Below, in pieces: positions 11,323 through 22,850 of a stretch of 64,000 bases of DNA. A program made the translations under genes and the position numbers. Position 1 is the first letter of the stretch, and each line of letters opens with the position of its first letter. The DNA is from Symbiodinium kawagutii (taxonomy: Eukaryota > Sar > Dinophyceae > Suessiales > Symbiodiniaceae), in the NCBI GenBank assembly GCA_009767595.1, contig VSDK01017373.1, positions 314,165 to 378,164 on the forward strand, given 5' to 3'. Below the pieces are notes generated by a model. It saw nothing but the letters and a program-made list of their open reading frames with translations. It had not been told where the DNA came from and made no database searches.

Positions 11323-11630
11323 CTGAACCGGGTCATCGTGGTGATGGCCGTGGTGGAAGTGATGATGGTGAATGGTGGTCAGGTGGTTACCCGTGATTAA
11401 TGGTCGTTCATGGTGGATACTGTAATGGCGGTCAGTGATGGTAAATGGTATCAAGTGGTGGTTCATGATGGTTCAGGATGGTTCAGGATGGTTCACGATG
11501 ATTCATTACGGTTCATGATGATTCATGTTTCAAGTTCTTGTTGCGGTCAATGTGATTGTTGCTAAATGACAATGTGGTTGATGTATCATCCCCAGTCATC
11601 AACCATCAACCACCTATTAATTTCTGTATG

Positions 11631-11730
11631 AATGTTTCTCAAAATAGGGGTACCCCGAAAGCAACCAATATCAATCATGCTCAGTCTTACATCAACTGTT
11701 TTTTGAGCTCCTCATTTTCAGAAATCAGAA
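11631..11730. mobile_element. Family A inverted-repeat element (diverged)
   Basis: Left end ATGTTTCTCAAAATAGGGGT is well kept; the right end TCCTCATTTTCAGAAATCAG has drifted. Confidence 0.55.
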
Positions 11731-12187
11731 TATGGCTAGCTACCATATGTGTCGATTGACGCGGCACACGATCCAATGTGACCTCAACAAGCCCCTGGCT
11801 GTTGTAGCGGGTGCAAAGAGACCAGGTATTGACCATAGCTCATGTAACAATTCAACCCAACAACCAACGAAGCAACGAAGCAACCAACCAACCAAAGGGA
11901 AATGATGTACCCAACAATCAGGACAAATGGAAATGCATGGCCACCATTGAACGGAAATTGCATTTATTGTGATCTGCGGTATATTCATTCATGACCATTG
12001 ATGGTACAACAGCAATAACTATCATGACCCATCATGAACTATGATGAATCATCAGGAACCAGTATCACTCAGGAGTGAGACATCAAAAATAACCTCAATA
12101 ACCATTTCTTCACCTTAAATACTTGTAACCAGGATGGTGAAATGACCATCAGTAAAAAAACCCATTACTTCACCATCAATAATGTTG

Positions 12188-12263
12188 GTTTCTGATTAGT
12201 GTAACCCCCCCTAAAGTAATGAAAATAGATGAAACCAACAGGTAGATACTAATCAGAAATCAC
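12188..12263. repeat. Small inverted repeat abutting a candidate exon
   Basis: GGTTTCTGATTAGT and ACTAATCAGAAATCAC form the ends. Read on the minus strand, the right end begins GTGATTTCTG directly after the candidate exon 12264-12432, where it would serve as splice donor. Confidence 0.55.
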
Positions 12264-12432
12264 CATTGATCAATCTCAGGATCCTTGGAACGGATGTTAC
12301 GATCACGGAACCGTGCTCCCAATTCAATCTGTGGCTCATCTCCGCCGGGTGTCCGTTCCCTGGCGCTGGCCCAAAGGATGTTGCAAATATGAGACCTGGC
12401 AGTGCAGAGCGCGGCACTCCAGGTGTCACCAA
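12264..12432 (-). CDS. Candidate exon (unknown gene)
   Basis: The acceptor TTTCTAGTCTCAG| has a pyrimidine tract. The frame contains WSAALCTARSHICNILWASA and then GGDEPQIELGARFRDRNIRS, ending at CAATG|GTGATT, where an inverted-repeat element starts. A second minus frame is also open. Family unknown. Confidence 0.4.
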
Positions 12433-12498
12433 CTGAGACTAGAAAGATGTGGACGTTGTAAGATTGATGTGTGCTAGTATATCACCGCATGCAATGCA

Positions 12499-12519
12499 AA
12501 TATATATATATATATATAA
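12499..12519. repeat. TA microsatellite
   Basis: Run of TA dinucleotides. Similar TA tracts occur near 14856-14872, 18989-19010, 19125-19144, 21773-21792, 32836-32864 (followed by GAGAGA), 36778-36797, 42577-42597, 43131-43164 and 52391-52407. Confidence 0.9.
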
Positions 12520-13035
12520 ATACATATATGTATATGCTTATAAAAATTGAGAAGTTAAAAATTATCTATGCAACTATTAATCATTGATTTGTGCATATAG
12601 ATGTATCCCGATATTACTGGCGATTCTACATCTATGGCGATCTTGCGTGTTTCACTTTTCCGGCCGAAGCTTTTATGTGACTGAGACGAAGCGCCTGACT
12701 GGCACAACACCGCACAAAAGAACCATTCCACATCTATGGCATTTGCAAGTGAACCCTATACATGTCACTTAATCAAGACGATCCTATTCCTTTGGGAGCC
12801 CCAACAACCATGACACTTTGAAAATCTAAAATGACAATCAACATGTATCATCACTCAAGGACCCACATGCAAATTGAAGCCCGTGTTCAATTCGGAAGTA
12901 GTAATTCTGATGATCCATCCCATAAAATGATGATGGCATCATTGTCCAGCACTTTCGTTCTCGATGAAATTTTCCCGGTTCTTGTTCATCAATCTGATAT
13001 TTTGGATGTATAGACCCATCATATTTCCAATTCTT

Positions 13036-13133
13036 CTGGTTGGCGGTTTTAACCCCTATGAAAAATACTAGTCAACCAACCATTTGTTAATGGTTACTAG
13101 GGAGAATAAAACATGTTTAAAACCACAAACCAG
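13036..13133. mobile_element. Family D element, GT…AG ends
   Basis: CTGGTTGGCGGTTTTAACCC … GTTTAAAACCACAAACCAG. Shared core CCCCTATGAAAAATA and GTTACTAGGGAGAATAAAAC. Confidence 0.7.
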
Positions 13134-16100
13134 TAGTGGTTCAACCATTTATTGTAGCGTATTGTCCCCTACCATTAACCATTCTCAATGGCTATAACCC
13201 CTATAAAACCACCAACCAACTGGTTCCCCATCATTAATCATTGTTTTCCCTATCGTTTATTGATCGAAGCCTATAGTGGCTTAACCAGTAATCATTGTTT
13301 AAAACCACCAACCAGTTCTTGTTCATTTGATCGACACACACACAAAATGCTGTTGTGACCAACTGTCAACGAAGGCAACACAAAGGCTGGGCAAAGATGC
13401 AGCAGCCAAGAACCCAGTTGGTGTAACAGTAGTAAAAAAATACCAACCAATGGCTGTAACTACACCAACTGGTTATGGTTAATAGGTTAATAGGTGGTTA
13501 ATGGTTGATAGGTAAATAGATTAAACCATAGGTGGTTGGTGGTTAATTGACAGTTAACTATTTATATGGCATGAACCATAGCTGGTTAAATCTGATTAAT
13601 GGTTCATTAGGTTAATAGGTGGTTCATACCACCAAGAATAGCTGGTTAATGGTCAATAGACTAATACATCCAACAGTTGGACTTCGTCATTTGTGGGAGG
13701 TTCACCAATTGCCATGTAATCTTAGATATGATTAGACTTGGTGGCTTTTAGATCCCTTGCTAAAGGTCTAACTTATTGTGGCAAAACCATGTAAATCAAT
13801 CATATCTCAAAAAGCCTAAAAAGCCAAAGTAGTAGCTGTAATCCACTCAGTACATACCTCCTTGTGTGCACTGACGTAGAAATAAGATGGAACAGCTTGT
13901 CCACATGGGCCTCAATTAACATCACCAATTGCAACAAACTCAACTCAACTCAATTCAACTCATCTCAACCACCGTTCACAAAACAGTGCGTGAAGGCCTT
14001 GTGGAAATGTCGTCAAAGAGTGACAGCGATGGTCATCTTTGCTGCTCTCAAACGACCATCAACCACTACTCACGACTCTTGAATAGTGTCAAAACAATAC
14101 TTCCAAGATAAAATTAACTACGAGTCAGCATTCTTAAGCAAAGCACTCCTACCATTCGTGAGCCATATTGTTTCAATGAAACAATTATCAAGTATTTTTA
14201 ACCAGCATGTTCGCTCATACCAGGATATCGACTATCTGGTCTTTTAACAGATCCCTTTACCAGAAAATCATGATAGGTAGATCCTTGTTATAATCCCGTC
14301 AAACATTGTCCAACCATTCTCAACCAGCTACCACTGTCAATCTCCTATCATACCTCTGATCCCTTACCACATGGTTTATTACTAGTGGTTAATATTGGTT
14401 GACTAATATTGAAAATAGTCCTGGGTGGTATGAGTGACTATGATTCAGATTCAATATTATCACTATTTAACCACTATAACTTGGGTTATGTGTGGTTTAT
14501 TAGTGGTTGATAATGGTTTGTTTGTCAATCCCTTTAACAAACCTCTCATCCGACTGATGTTTTTTGTCATCCCAGCTCCGCCAAGAGACACGTCCATGCC
14601 ACCCACACACAGTGTGGCCTCAAAAAGGGGAGCAAAAACAAGCGGGGACAATTTGCCCATGGTTAATGGTTAATGATGGTTGATGATGGTAAATAGTTGT
14701 TGATGATGGTTCACGGTGGTTTATGCTACTATGAGAATGGTTTGCACAAGCATACCTAGGTGCAGAAACTTCAAATCATTGTTGGCGTTCCGCATTCATA
14801 TTTATATCTGTACACATCGAGAACTCGATGTGTGAATTAAATATTAATGTATGTGCATATATATATATATATGTAATGTGTGTGTTTTTCTCATGAATCT
14901 GGAAATGCCTACATATCCATTATGCTGAATTAATTGTGTACATTTACATTCTAAACATGGAACCACATACACAAATTACATACACATCGCGTATCAGCTT
15001 GACATGTCAAAAAGTGTCTGATGCGGTGGACAATAAAGTCCCAGCCAGTGCGCTTAAAACCCTGAAAGCGGAGGAAAAACCACCTTCCACCAGTGTTAGC
15101 TCGTGGTTGACTAGCAATCAACAAGTGCAGCAATCATGTGATTAGCCATCAGTAATAGGATTCAAACAATATTAGCCATGGTGGTTGACTAAGCATATCC
15201 TAACGAGTAGTTTCCATCAAACACATTCAGCTTAAAATCACCACAAACTCAGCTGTAGACCCGCACGATCACGGACTCTAGACATGCCTTGACTACATCA
15301 TCAACAGCCAAGAATACAAATTGCTACGTTGGTGGTGACTTATCAAACTTTGCAGATATGAGCAATTTCCAAACCCTTTCTTGTGGCTGAGTTCTGCAAC
15401 GCTTGGCTTCCCAACAATGGCTGCTAGTTTATTCAGCGACAGTGATTTGCTTACAGCTACTTCTACGTGCAGTTGGGGTTGATTCCCTGGGAGCCATGGT
15501 TAGTTGCACCCGATTTGCGGCAGCTGAACAAACTCCAAACCATGGTGAATGTACCCAGTTGCTTGCGTGACATGGCACCTCACTGGAGTGAATCGTAGAC
15601 GCCGACATGGGATGTAGAATGCTGAGTTTCAGAAAGAAATCCCCAGGAATCCTTCAGCAATTCGCCCCGGGACAGGGGCCGGACCCAGAGAACCGTCGCA
15701 TTCTGAGGAAACCGTACTATATCTATCATGGTTTCTGAACCAACCATTAGCAGCGAGCCCACACATCCCTATTGCTGATTTCCTGCATTGAGGGTGCGAT
15801 GTTCCATTCAAGGGAGAAAGCGTGGGCATCCAAAAATAATGAGGCAAGACATTGCTTTTGAGGAGTGGTCGGCCTATCAGTAGAGACATGTGTCGTATAT
15901 GCATGTTGTAGACCCGACTAAATGTGCGGGGTAACACCCCAACAAAAGATGCAGGAGACACCAGTAGTTGTTTATTCTGCTCCTGAGCAAATAGAACGGG
16001 CTTGGCAAGGCTCCAATGATAGCGGCAGCAACCATTTTGTCAGCCAAGTATTCAGAATTGTTGTTGCTTCGTTGGCAATACTGCCGTCATGCTTGTGGCA

Positions 16101-16190
16101 TTTCTCAGCCAAATTGGGCACGTTTATTTTCTGCAATGCCACAATCAACAAACATTCACGCACATTCAAATGCAAGTTTGCATTGATGGA
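13134..16190. other. Repeat-derived, no confident gene
   Basis: 13430-13660 holds GGTTAATAGGTGG words, 13738 a family E copy, and 14650-14720 TTGATGATGG words. A small GC island at 15655-15720 has open frames on both strands (plus: FAPGQGPDPENRRILRK), too short to call. Confidence 0.45.
13738..13828. mobile_element. Family E TIR element
   Basis: CTTGGTGGCTTTTAGATCCC … CATATCTCAAAAAGCCTAAA. Shares AGATCCCTTGCTAAA and GTAAATCAATCATATC with the copy at 30106. Confidence 0.7.
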
Positions 16191-16198
16191 AGAAACAA

Positions 16199-17533
16199 CT
16201 ATAAGAGCAGGAACGCATCTTGTACTGCACTGCTGTCACCACCACGACCTGGATCGCCCCAGGTAACCACTGACCCATCGCCCAAGATGGCAGCAAAGGC
16301 GCCAGCCGTGGCCTGAACTTGTTGAACCTTCCTGAGCTGATCTTGAACCGCAGTGCTGTCACCACCATCCTCTGGATTGCCCCAGGTAACCACTGAACCG
16401 TCACCCAAGATGGCAGCAAAGGCACGCTCTGTGGCATGAATTTGGTGCACATTCACGAGCTGATCTTGTACTGCAGAGCGGTCACCACCATCCTCTGGCT
16501 TGCCCCAGGTAACCACTGACCCGTCACCCAATATGGCAGCAAAGGCATGGTTGGTGGCCTGAACTTGTTGCACATTTCTGAGCTGATCTTGCTCTGCAGT
16601 GCTGTCGCCACCATACTGTGGATTGCCCCAGGTAACAACTGATCCGTCGCACAAGATGGCAGCAAAGGCGTCGTCTGTGCCCTGAACTTGTCGCACGTTC
16701 CTGAGCTGATCTTGCACTGCAGTGCTGTCACCACCATACTGTGGATGGCCCCAGGTAACAACTGATCCGTCGCCCAATATGGCAGCAAAGGCGTTACTTG
16801 TGGCCTGAACCTTTTGTACGTTCCTGAGCTGATCTTGAACTGCGGAGCAGTCACCACCACACTCTGGATCGCCCCAGGAAACGATAGAACCATCGCGCAA
16901 AATGGCAGCAAAGGCGCCTGCACGTGTCGCCTGAAGTTGTTGCACGTTCTGGAGCTGATCTTGCACTGCTGTGATGTCACTACCAAAATCTGAGTGGCCC
17001 CAGGCAACCACTGACCCATCGCCCAAGATGGCAGCAAAGGCGCCACCTGTGGCTTGAACTTGTTGCACCTTCCTGAGCTGATCTTGAACCGCAGTGCAGT
17101 CACACTCGTCTGGATTACCCCAGGTAACCACTGACCCGTCGCCCAAAACCGCAGCAAAGGCAGTACATGTGGCCTGGATTTGTTGCACATTCCTGAGCTG
17201 ATCTTGAACTGCAGAGCTGTCACCACCGCATTCTGGATTGCCCCAAGTCACGATCTTATCGCCTCCGTAGCACCACATTGCAAAAGCCAGCATTGTTGCC
17301 ACTACTTTTGGTTGCCGCGCAACTGCTATCACGTGATCCTCATCTTGAATGCCTGAAGCTTCCAAAGAGTCTGCTAGATCAGTCAGCACATGTCCGCTTT
17401 CTGTGGCAAGCTTGAGGAACCCCTGTCCAAAAGAAGTCTGGACCAGCACTTTCAAGTCCCTCACAGTGGCAAGGCGTGGGAGTGACAGCGTTTCACTTCG
17501 GCCACTTGGAAGGGATGCAGTCAGTTGAAACAT
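16199..17533 (-). CDS. Ubiquitin-like domain + short RCC1-type repeat protein, copy 2
   Basis: Intronless frame. The open frame extends upstream to 17680, but the start chosen is the ATG at 17531-17533 (MFQLTASLPSGRSETLSLPR) because it aligns with the starts of the other copies; the upstream 49 codons cover leader sequence and the relict spliced leader. The product is about 444 residues: a ubiquitin-like domain (1-72), then nine units, the first being AFAMWCYGGDKIVTWG and the last partial, ending VQDAFLLL. Unit 2 has a short deletion (NPDECDCTAVQ, where others have a two-residue longer GGD loop) and unit 3 has an extra residue near ATRAG. Repeated GDGSVVTWG cores suggest a propeller of 8-9 blades. 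Localisation and ligand are not evident; no signal peptide, membrane segment, HECT or RING domain is seen. Confidence 0.87.
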   Translation of the reverse strand: MFQLTASLPSGRSETLSLPRLATVRDLKVLVQTSFGQGFLKLATESGHVLTDLADSLEASGIQDEDHVIAVARQPKVVATMLAFAMWCYGGDKIVTWGNPECGGDSSAVQDQLRNVQQIQATCTAFAAVLGDGSVVTWGNPDECDCTAVQDQLRKVQQVQATGGAFAAILGDGSVVAWGHSDFGSDITAVQDQLQNVQQLQATRAGAFAAILRDGSIVSWGDPECGGDCSAVQDQLRNVQKVQATSNAFAAILGDGSVVTWGHPQYGGDSTAVQDQLRNVRQVQGTDDAFAAILCDGSVVTWGNPQYGGDSTAEQDQLRNVQQVQATNHAFAAILGDGSVVTWGKPEDGGDRSAVQDQLVNVHQIHATERAFAAILGDGSVVTWGNPEDGGDSTAVQDQLRKVQQVQATAGAFAAILGDGSVVTWGDPGRGGDSSAVQDAFLLL

Positions 17534-17589
17534 TCGGAACTCTATGCGCGAAGCCCCACACCTACAAACTCGATTCAAATCGCAAACCT

Positions 17590-17598
17590 CTTGAGCCC
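17590..17598 (-). promoter_or_regulatory. Relict spliced-leader 3' end upstream of copy 2
   Basis: Minus strand GGGCTCAAG, 56 nt before the ATG, followed by AGGTTTGCGATTTGAATCGA, which closely matches the leader of copy 3. The last eight bases equal the 3' end of the dinoflagellate spliced leader (…TTTTGGCTCAAG). Sequence similarity between copies 2 and 3 appears to stop at this point. Confidence 0.6.
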
Positions 17599-18313
17599 AT
17601 GAAACAACATCCGTAGACCCAAATTCCGTACAGCATTCTGCTTTGATTCCACATGGACTATCTTGCCCATCAATGTGCATAACACTGAAATCAGTCGCAG
17701 TTGGTCACGAACTCAGCTGGTTTCTGTATTGCTGACCCTCCCGTGGGCGCGCCTGATTCGAAGCAGCCTCAAAGACCGAGTCTGCTGGATAGCCACTGAC
17801 CTGCAGGGCGCAGGGTCACTGCAGCGACTCGCAGTTCACCATCAATCGTTGTAAATCATCGGCATTGAACCATCATCGAACCAACGTATCTGGTGGTTCT
17901 AAGATGAGATAAGTTGATACAAGTTGATTAAGTGGTTGCTACTGATCGAAGCCATTTGTTTGCGAGTTTCGCCCTACCAAAAAACATCTGCAACTCTGTT
18001 GAGACCTTCGCCGCTGAGCAGGTGACGTCTGCTACGTCGTGGGAGAGAGCTGATGGTGAAACGCAGCTGGAAGCACCGTGACTTTGAGGCCGCAGCCAGT
18101 TCATTCCATCAGATTTGAACCATTAGTTGGATGCCTGGGGGTAGAACCATGGTTGGTTACGCCCTGTAAGGTGGCTTATAACCCTAAAAACCATGGTTAG
18201 TGACCACTTACTAAGTGGGGGTGCACATCCAAGTAAGCAGCAAGGACTGAACTACTACCAACAGCGATCCTTTTTTAGTCAGTACCCATCATCAAACATC
18301 AATCTTCACTAAC

Positions 18314-18501
18314 CCTGAGGTAGCATTAAGCTATCCTGGACCGTTGTAATGGTGGGGTCCCGTCTGCCACTACCCTCAGCTCCAACAACGGACCATGCGG
18401 CACCGCCAGAGCCCAAAGTGTGATAGGTAACTCCTGGCATAGCCGCAACCCAACAAACATTTGGTCGCGGTTGTTTGGGAAGCGTCACCAGGAGTAATGA
18501 T
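18314..18501 (-). CDS. Candidate exon (unknown gene)
   Basis: Long minus frame (188 bp): …PRPNVCWVAAMPGVTYHTLG… and …GAEGSGRRDPTITTVQDSLM…, between ATGTAG| and CAGG|GTTAGT. Balanced, protein-like composition without repeats. Not recognised. Confidence 0.45.
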
Positions 18502-19197
18502 CTACATTTGTTTGATTTCAACAATGGTTGTTAATTAAGAATGATAAACATGAGTAACAACTATTGTTAAGGAGCTGTTTCATCAGCAATGATGACAAAT
18601 GAGTTTATTCACTAACAAGTTAACAACGGCCGTCAACTAATTAACAAGAACGTAATGAACTATCATTGTATGAACAATTTGTGTGAATGATGATAAATAT
18701 ACTACCAACATGGTACTAGAAACACATTTGACCATTAGACATGGTTAATCATGACTTTCTGTAAGGTGGTGAATTGTGGCTGGTAAATGACCTTTTTCAT
18801 CATGGTTGATGGCTAGGCATGGTCAATACCGGTGAAGGCTTCTGGCTTGATAATGGCGCTGATAAATGATGAGCACTGATGAACAATGATCAATTGTCGT
18901 TGATTGTACTGCTTCATAACATACATCGTTATTTATGTATATATAGAAATAAATACATATCACAGAAAAATAATTGAGTACATATGCAATATATATATAT
19001 ATATATATATGGTACCCCCCCCTGGAAAACCCCCCTCAAATTGTCACCACAGCTATATATTCAGCTTGTTTTTTGGTTGGAGATTTGGGGGTGCCATTAT
19101 CTCTATCTATATTGAGATATAAATATACATATATATATATATATAGCAACAGAAATAGGGATGAAATTATTTACGTAAACACAATTGCAAACATGTG

Positions 19198-20537
19198 ACT
19201 CATGTACTTAGAGCATTTTTACCACCTGAACCGTTTGCAACGTTTGCAAACGAGATCAGATTCAAGATTCAAGATTCAAGATTCAAGATTTAAAAATACT
19301 TCTTGAATCCCAGATCCAAGATTCAAGATTCAAGATTCAAGATCTAAAAATACTTCTTGAATCCCAGATCCAAGATTCAAGATTCAAGATTCAAGATTCA
19401 AGATTCCAAAAAACTTCTTGAATCCCGAGGCCAGATCCAAGATTCAAGATTCAAGATTCAAGATTCAAGATTCAAGATTTAAAAATACTGATTCAAGATT
19501 TAAAAATGCTTCTTGAATCCCAGATCCAAGATTCAAGATTCAAGATTTAAAAATACTTCTTGAATCCCAGATCCAAGATTCAAGATTCAAGATTCCAAAA
19601 AACTTCTTGAATCCCGAGGCCAGATCCAAGATTCAAGATTCAAGATTCAAGATTCAAGATTTAAAAATGAAGATTCAAGATTCAAGATTCAAGATTCAAG
19701 ATTCAAGATTCAAGATTCAAGATTCAAGATTCAAGATTCAAGATTTAAAAATACTTCTTGAATCCCAGATCCAAGATTCAAGATTCAAGATTCAAGATTC
19801 AAGATTCAAGATTCAAGATTCAAGATTCAAGATTCAAGATTCAAGATTCAAAAATACTTCTTGGATCCAGAAGCTCCCTTGATCTTAGCCTCGGGATTCA
19901 AGAAGTATTTTTAAATCTTGAATCTTGAATCTTGAATCTTGGATCTGGGATTCAAGAAGTATTTTTAAATCTTGAATCTTGAATCTTGAATCTTGAATCT
20001 TGAATCTTGAATCTTGAATCTTGAATCTTGAATCTTGAATCTTGGATCTGGCCTCGGGATTCAAGAAGTATTTTTAAATCTTGAATCTTGAATCTTGAAT
20101 CTTGGATCTGGGATTCAAGAAGTATTTTTAAATCTTGAATCTTGAATCTTGAATCTTGAATCTTGAATCTTGAATCTTGAATCTTGAATCTTGAATCTTG
20201 GATCTGGGATTCAAGAAGTATTTTTAAATCTTGAATCTTGAATCTTGAATCTTGAATCTTGAATCTTGAATCTTGAATCTTGAATCTTGAATCTTGAATC
20301 TTGAATCTTGGATCTGGGATTCAAGAAGTATTTTTAAATCTTGAATCTTGAATCTTAAATCTTGAATCTTGGATCTGGGATTCAAGAAGTATTTTTAAAT
20401 CTTGAATCTTGAATCTTGAATCTTGGATCTGGGATTCAAGAAGTATTTTTAAATCTTGAATCTTGAATCTTGAATCTGATCTCGTTTGCAAACGTTGCAA
20501 ACGGTTCAGGCGGTAAGAATGCTCTAAGTACATGAGT
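19198..20537. repeat. 1.34-kb palindrome built of TTCAAGA heptamer arrays
   Basis: The left arm begins ACTCATGTACTTAGAGCAT and the right arm ends with its reverse complement. Next inside come AACCGTTTGCAACGTTTGCA and its complement near 20486-20509. Between these lie arrays of ATTCAAG/GATTCAA heptamers, broken by spacers such as AAAAATACTTCTTGAATCCC that are also mirrored on the right arm. The turn lies at about 19866-19894. Open frames through it (about 19607-19882 plus, 20321-20533 minus) encode only the 7-residue echo IQDSRFK and are not genes. It looks like a fold-back element; no clear target duplication was found. Confidence 0.9.
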
Positions 20538-21365
20538 GCTATATTATCTATTTATTACAAACAATAGCATCCTCTTAAACCAAACCGTGCTGTATTGTGC
20601 CATATTGGCTCATTGAATGCCATTTAAAACCATATATAACACTGAGATGCCATGGTATACCATATTGCGCATATTACCTTGTACAAGAACTATTGAAGCA
20701 ACTTAATGGCATACTATACCATATTAGGCCATCCTATATACATTGTACAATTTTTGCCCTAGCATATTTTATTACATCATATTCTAGCATATCATACCAT
20801 ATTAAACATTTTTTGCCATGTGGTGCCATACTGAATTCTTTAACAGATTTTAAAAAATGCCATTTCAAACCAACTTTTGCACCATATTGTGCCATTTTTT
20901 GATCACATCCTTCCATACTTGAGTTGGGGGGCTGATGTTATATTTTCTACCATGTTTTTCCATATTTCGGCATTTGGTACCTGATTACGTTTTGACATTT
21001 TACAACATAATATCCTCTTTAGTTTTGAAACAATATCACGTTTCACCATATCATATAATAAAACCTTCTGGTGGAATATGAAATCATATTATAACATATT
21101 GTGGAACCAGTTGACTTCTTTTATGCAATTTGTCATGCATTTGTGCTTTCATTCCCAGCTATACAATGGAGGTGGTCAGAAATTTACATATGTATTATTT
21201 ATATTTGGTTGTAGCCTATCATTTGCTAGTGTATCATTTACTAATGCCTTGGGCTGAATGAATTAGAGCACGAACAACCATATAATAGATCTAAAAGAAA
21301 AATATGGATAAAACATGATATATCTTTAATTTTCATGATTTAGATTCAGTACTGGCAATTAATTT
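20538..21365. other. AT-rich stretch with CATATT words
   Basis: Many GCCATATT/CCATATTA words in 20590-21100 form a degenerate repeat; the open frame at 20597-20902 follows from them. Confidence 0.5.
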
Positions 21366-21713
21366 GCTTCATTGCTATTCCGCAAGCATTTCTGACTAGT
21401 GGAACTTGCAATATTCACGCACACGTTGAGGAAATCATTTGATGAAACCTGCATGCAAGCCATGCTAGAAACCAATTCTGATTAGTGGACACTGTGATGC
21501 TTATTCCTGCCTCTGTCAGCTTATTGCTTCATTGCTATTCTGCGAGCATTTCTGACTAGTGGAATTTGCAATATTCACGCACACGTTGAGGAAATCATTT
21601 GATGAAACCTGCATGCAAGCCATGCTAGAAACCAATTCTGATTAGTGGACACTGTGATGCTTATTCCTGCCTCTGTCAGCTTATTGTTTCATTGCTATTC
21701 TTCAAGCATCTCT
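21366..21713. repeat. Tandem duplication, 160-bp unit, about 2.2 copies
   Basis: The unit starting GCTTCATTGCTATTC at 21366 repeats at 21526 with only a few base changes, and a third partial copy starts at 21686. The near identity points to a recent duplication. No coding frame is apparent. Confidence 0.92.
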
Positions 21714-22120
21714 CTCCACACAAAAATGGACATGAACCAGTCAAAATGGGGGGTTCTGGTGGGGGGGGGTAGCATATATATATATATATATATCTTCAAT
21801 TTCTGGACATGGCTAGACAATAGAGGCTAGATACAGTGCGAGTATAAAGTTGCATAGCGACTAACTAAGGCTTACACAACGTTGAACAACATGCTAAATG
21901 CTGCTATGATGATGGTCAATCATGGTTCACGACGTTTGGTGATTGGCGATGCTTGAGCTTGGTTGGTAGGATCCACGACCATTTTTTGAAGGACCTGTGA
22001 ACTCCATGTGGCATCCCAGGGTCCGGTAGATCTGGTGGCCCCTGTGACTTGCCAGCAAAAACTGGCTGCGTTGATTTCACCAATCATCCCAGAGTCATTG
22101 AGAAAAAACAACACATGTTA

Positions 22121-22231
22121 CCCTCTGGTAAACTAACATAGCAATGGAAAATCATCATGTCTTATAGAGAAACCGTGGGAATCGATTGAAAGTTGGTGGA
22201 TTTTCCATTGCCATGTTAGTTTACCAGAGGG
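22121..22231. mobile_element. Family B TIR element (reference copy)
   Basis: Terminal inverted repeats of about 30 bp with a single mismatch: CCCTCTGGTAAACTAACATA… and …CATGTTAGTTTACCAGAGGG, continuing inward through GCAATGGAAAAT/ATTTTCCATTGC. 111 bp with no coding capacity. Within each end a GT (CTG|GTAAAC) and an AG (TTTACCAG|) are placed as in an intron. Confidence 0.85.
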
Positions 22232-22483
22232 CAGACCACAGCAACCAAATCAACCAGTAAAGCTCTACTGAAATGTAAGCAGGTCCGACCTGGGCCACCT
22301 TGCAGGCCAATCATCTTTTGGTTCTGAGTTGAAACTGAATGTGTTTAGTGCGGTTCTGAGCCATAACGAGCACCTAAATCCATGTGGCTATGCTTCTTTT
22401 CAGAGCTGAGCTATGAACTGCTTATGAGTGGATCTTTGCATGTCCATCGGGGCACTGTGACCCATCAGTTCTGGTTACAGTAG

Positions 22484-22659
22484 CAACTTGCGAGGTTCTA
22501 CCCATCAGGAAAGAACAACAGTGGTAATTCACCAAGCTACGATATGTCCCGAGAAGTCACAGATCTTCAAGAGGAATTCTGCATAGTGGAACTCCCATTC
22601 GCTGGAGTTCCCATGGTTGTGAGGGAAAAAACGTTCGAAGATGTTGAGATGTTTCCTAG
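22484..22659 (+). CDS. Candidate exon of a plus-strand gene
   Basis: Plus frame from CAGTAG| to CCTAG|GTACTG containing MSREVTDLQEEFCIVELPFA (ATG at 22544) and GVPMVVREKTFEDVEMFPR. Without splicing, the frame stops at 22687, giving a 47-residue ORF. Acidic, non-repetitive. It may belong with the plus-strand islands at 22.7 and 23.4 kb; function not recognised. Confidence 0.4.
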
Positions 22660-22729
22660 GTACTGTATACTTTATGACAGTTCATGATTGTGTCTGCATA
22701 TTTGGTGATTTATCAAACTTCGGTAAGCA

Positions 22730-22850
22730 ACAACTTTGGTCGCCATGAACCAGCAATTGGATTTCCACATGCGGCGATCCCATGGAGTCCTGAGAGCCCA
22801 ATTCGGAAACTCTGCTGGTGCCTCAGCCATTGCTGCAACTCAAAAACTGT
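22730..22850 (+). CDS. Candidate exon of a plus-strand gene
   Basis: Plus frame MNQQLDFHMRRSHGVLRAQF continuing GNSAGASAIAATQKL. Edges uncertain (possible acceptor GGTAAG|, possible donor near CTGTAG|GTACTG). Confidence 0.3.

Noticed and set aside
16100-16198. Poly(A) remnant after copy 2 (expected for retroposition)
   Set aside because: No A-rich tract on the minus strand downstream of the stop; the spliced-leader relict is the only retroposition mark seen.
17534-17680. N-terminal extension of copy 2 (MHIDGQDSPCGIKAECC…)
   Set aside because: It runs through the leader and the relict spliced-leader end, and the other copies have their ATG at the later position.
19607-19882. 91-codon open frame rich in IQDSRFK
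   Set aside because: Translation of the 7-bp TTCAAGA array; three repeats make 21 bp, so any frame stays open.
21770-21795. CRISPR-like or other regular spaced repeats near TA tracts
   Set aside because: Simple microsatellites only; no repeat-spacer regularity anywhere in the window.
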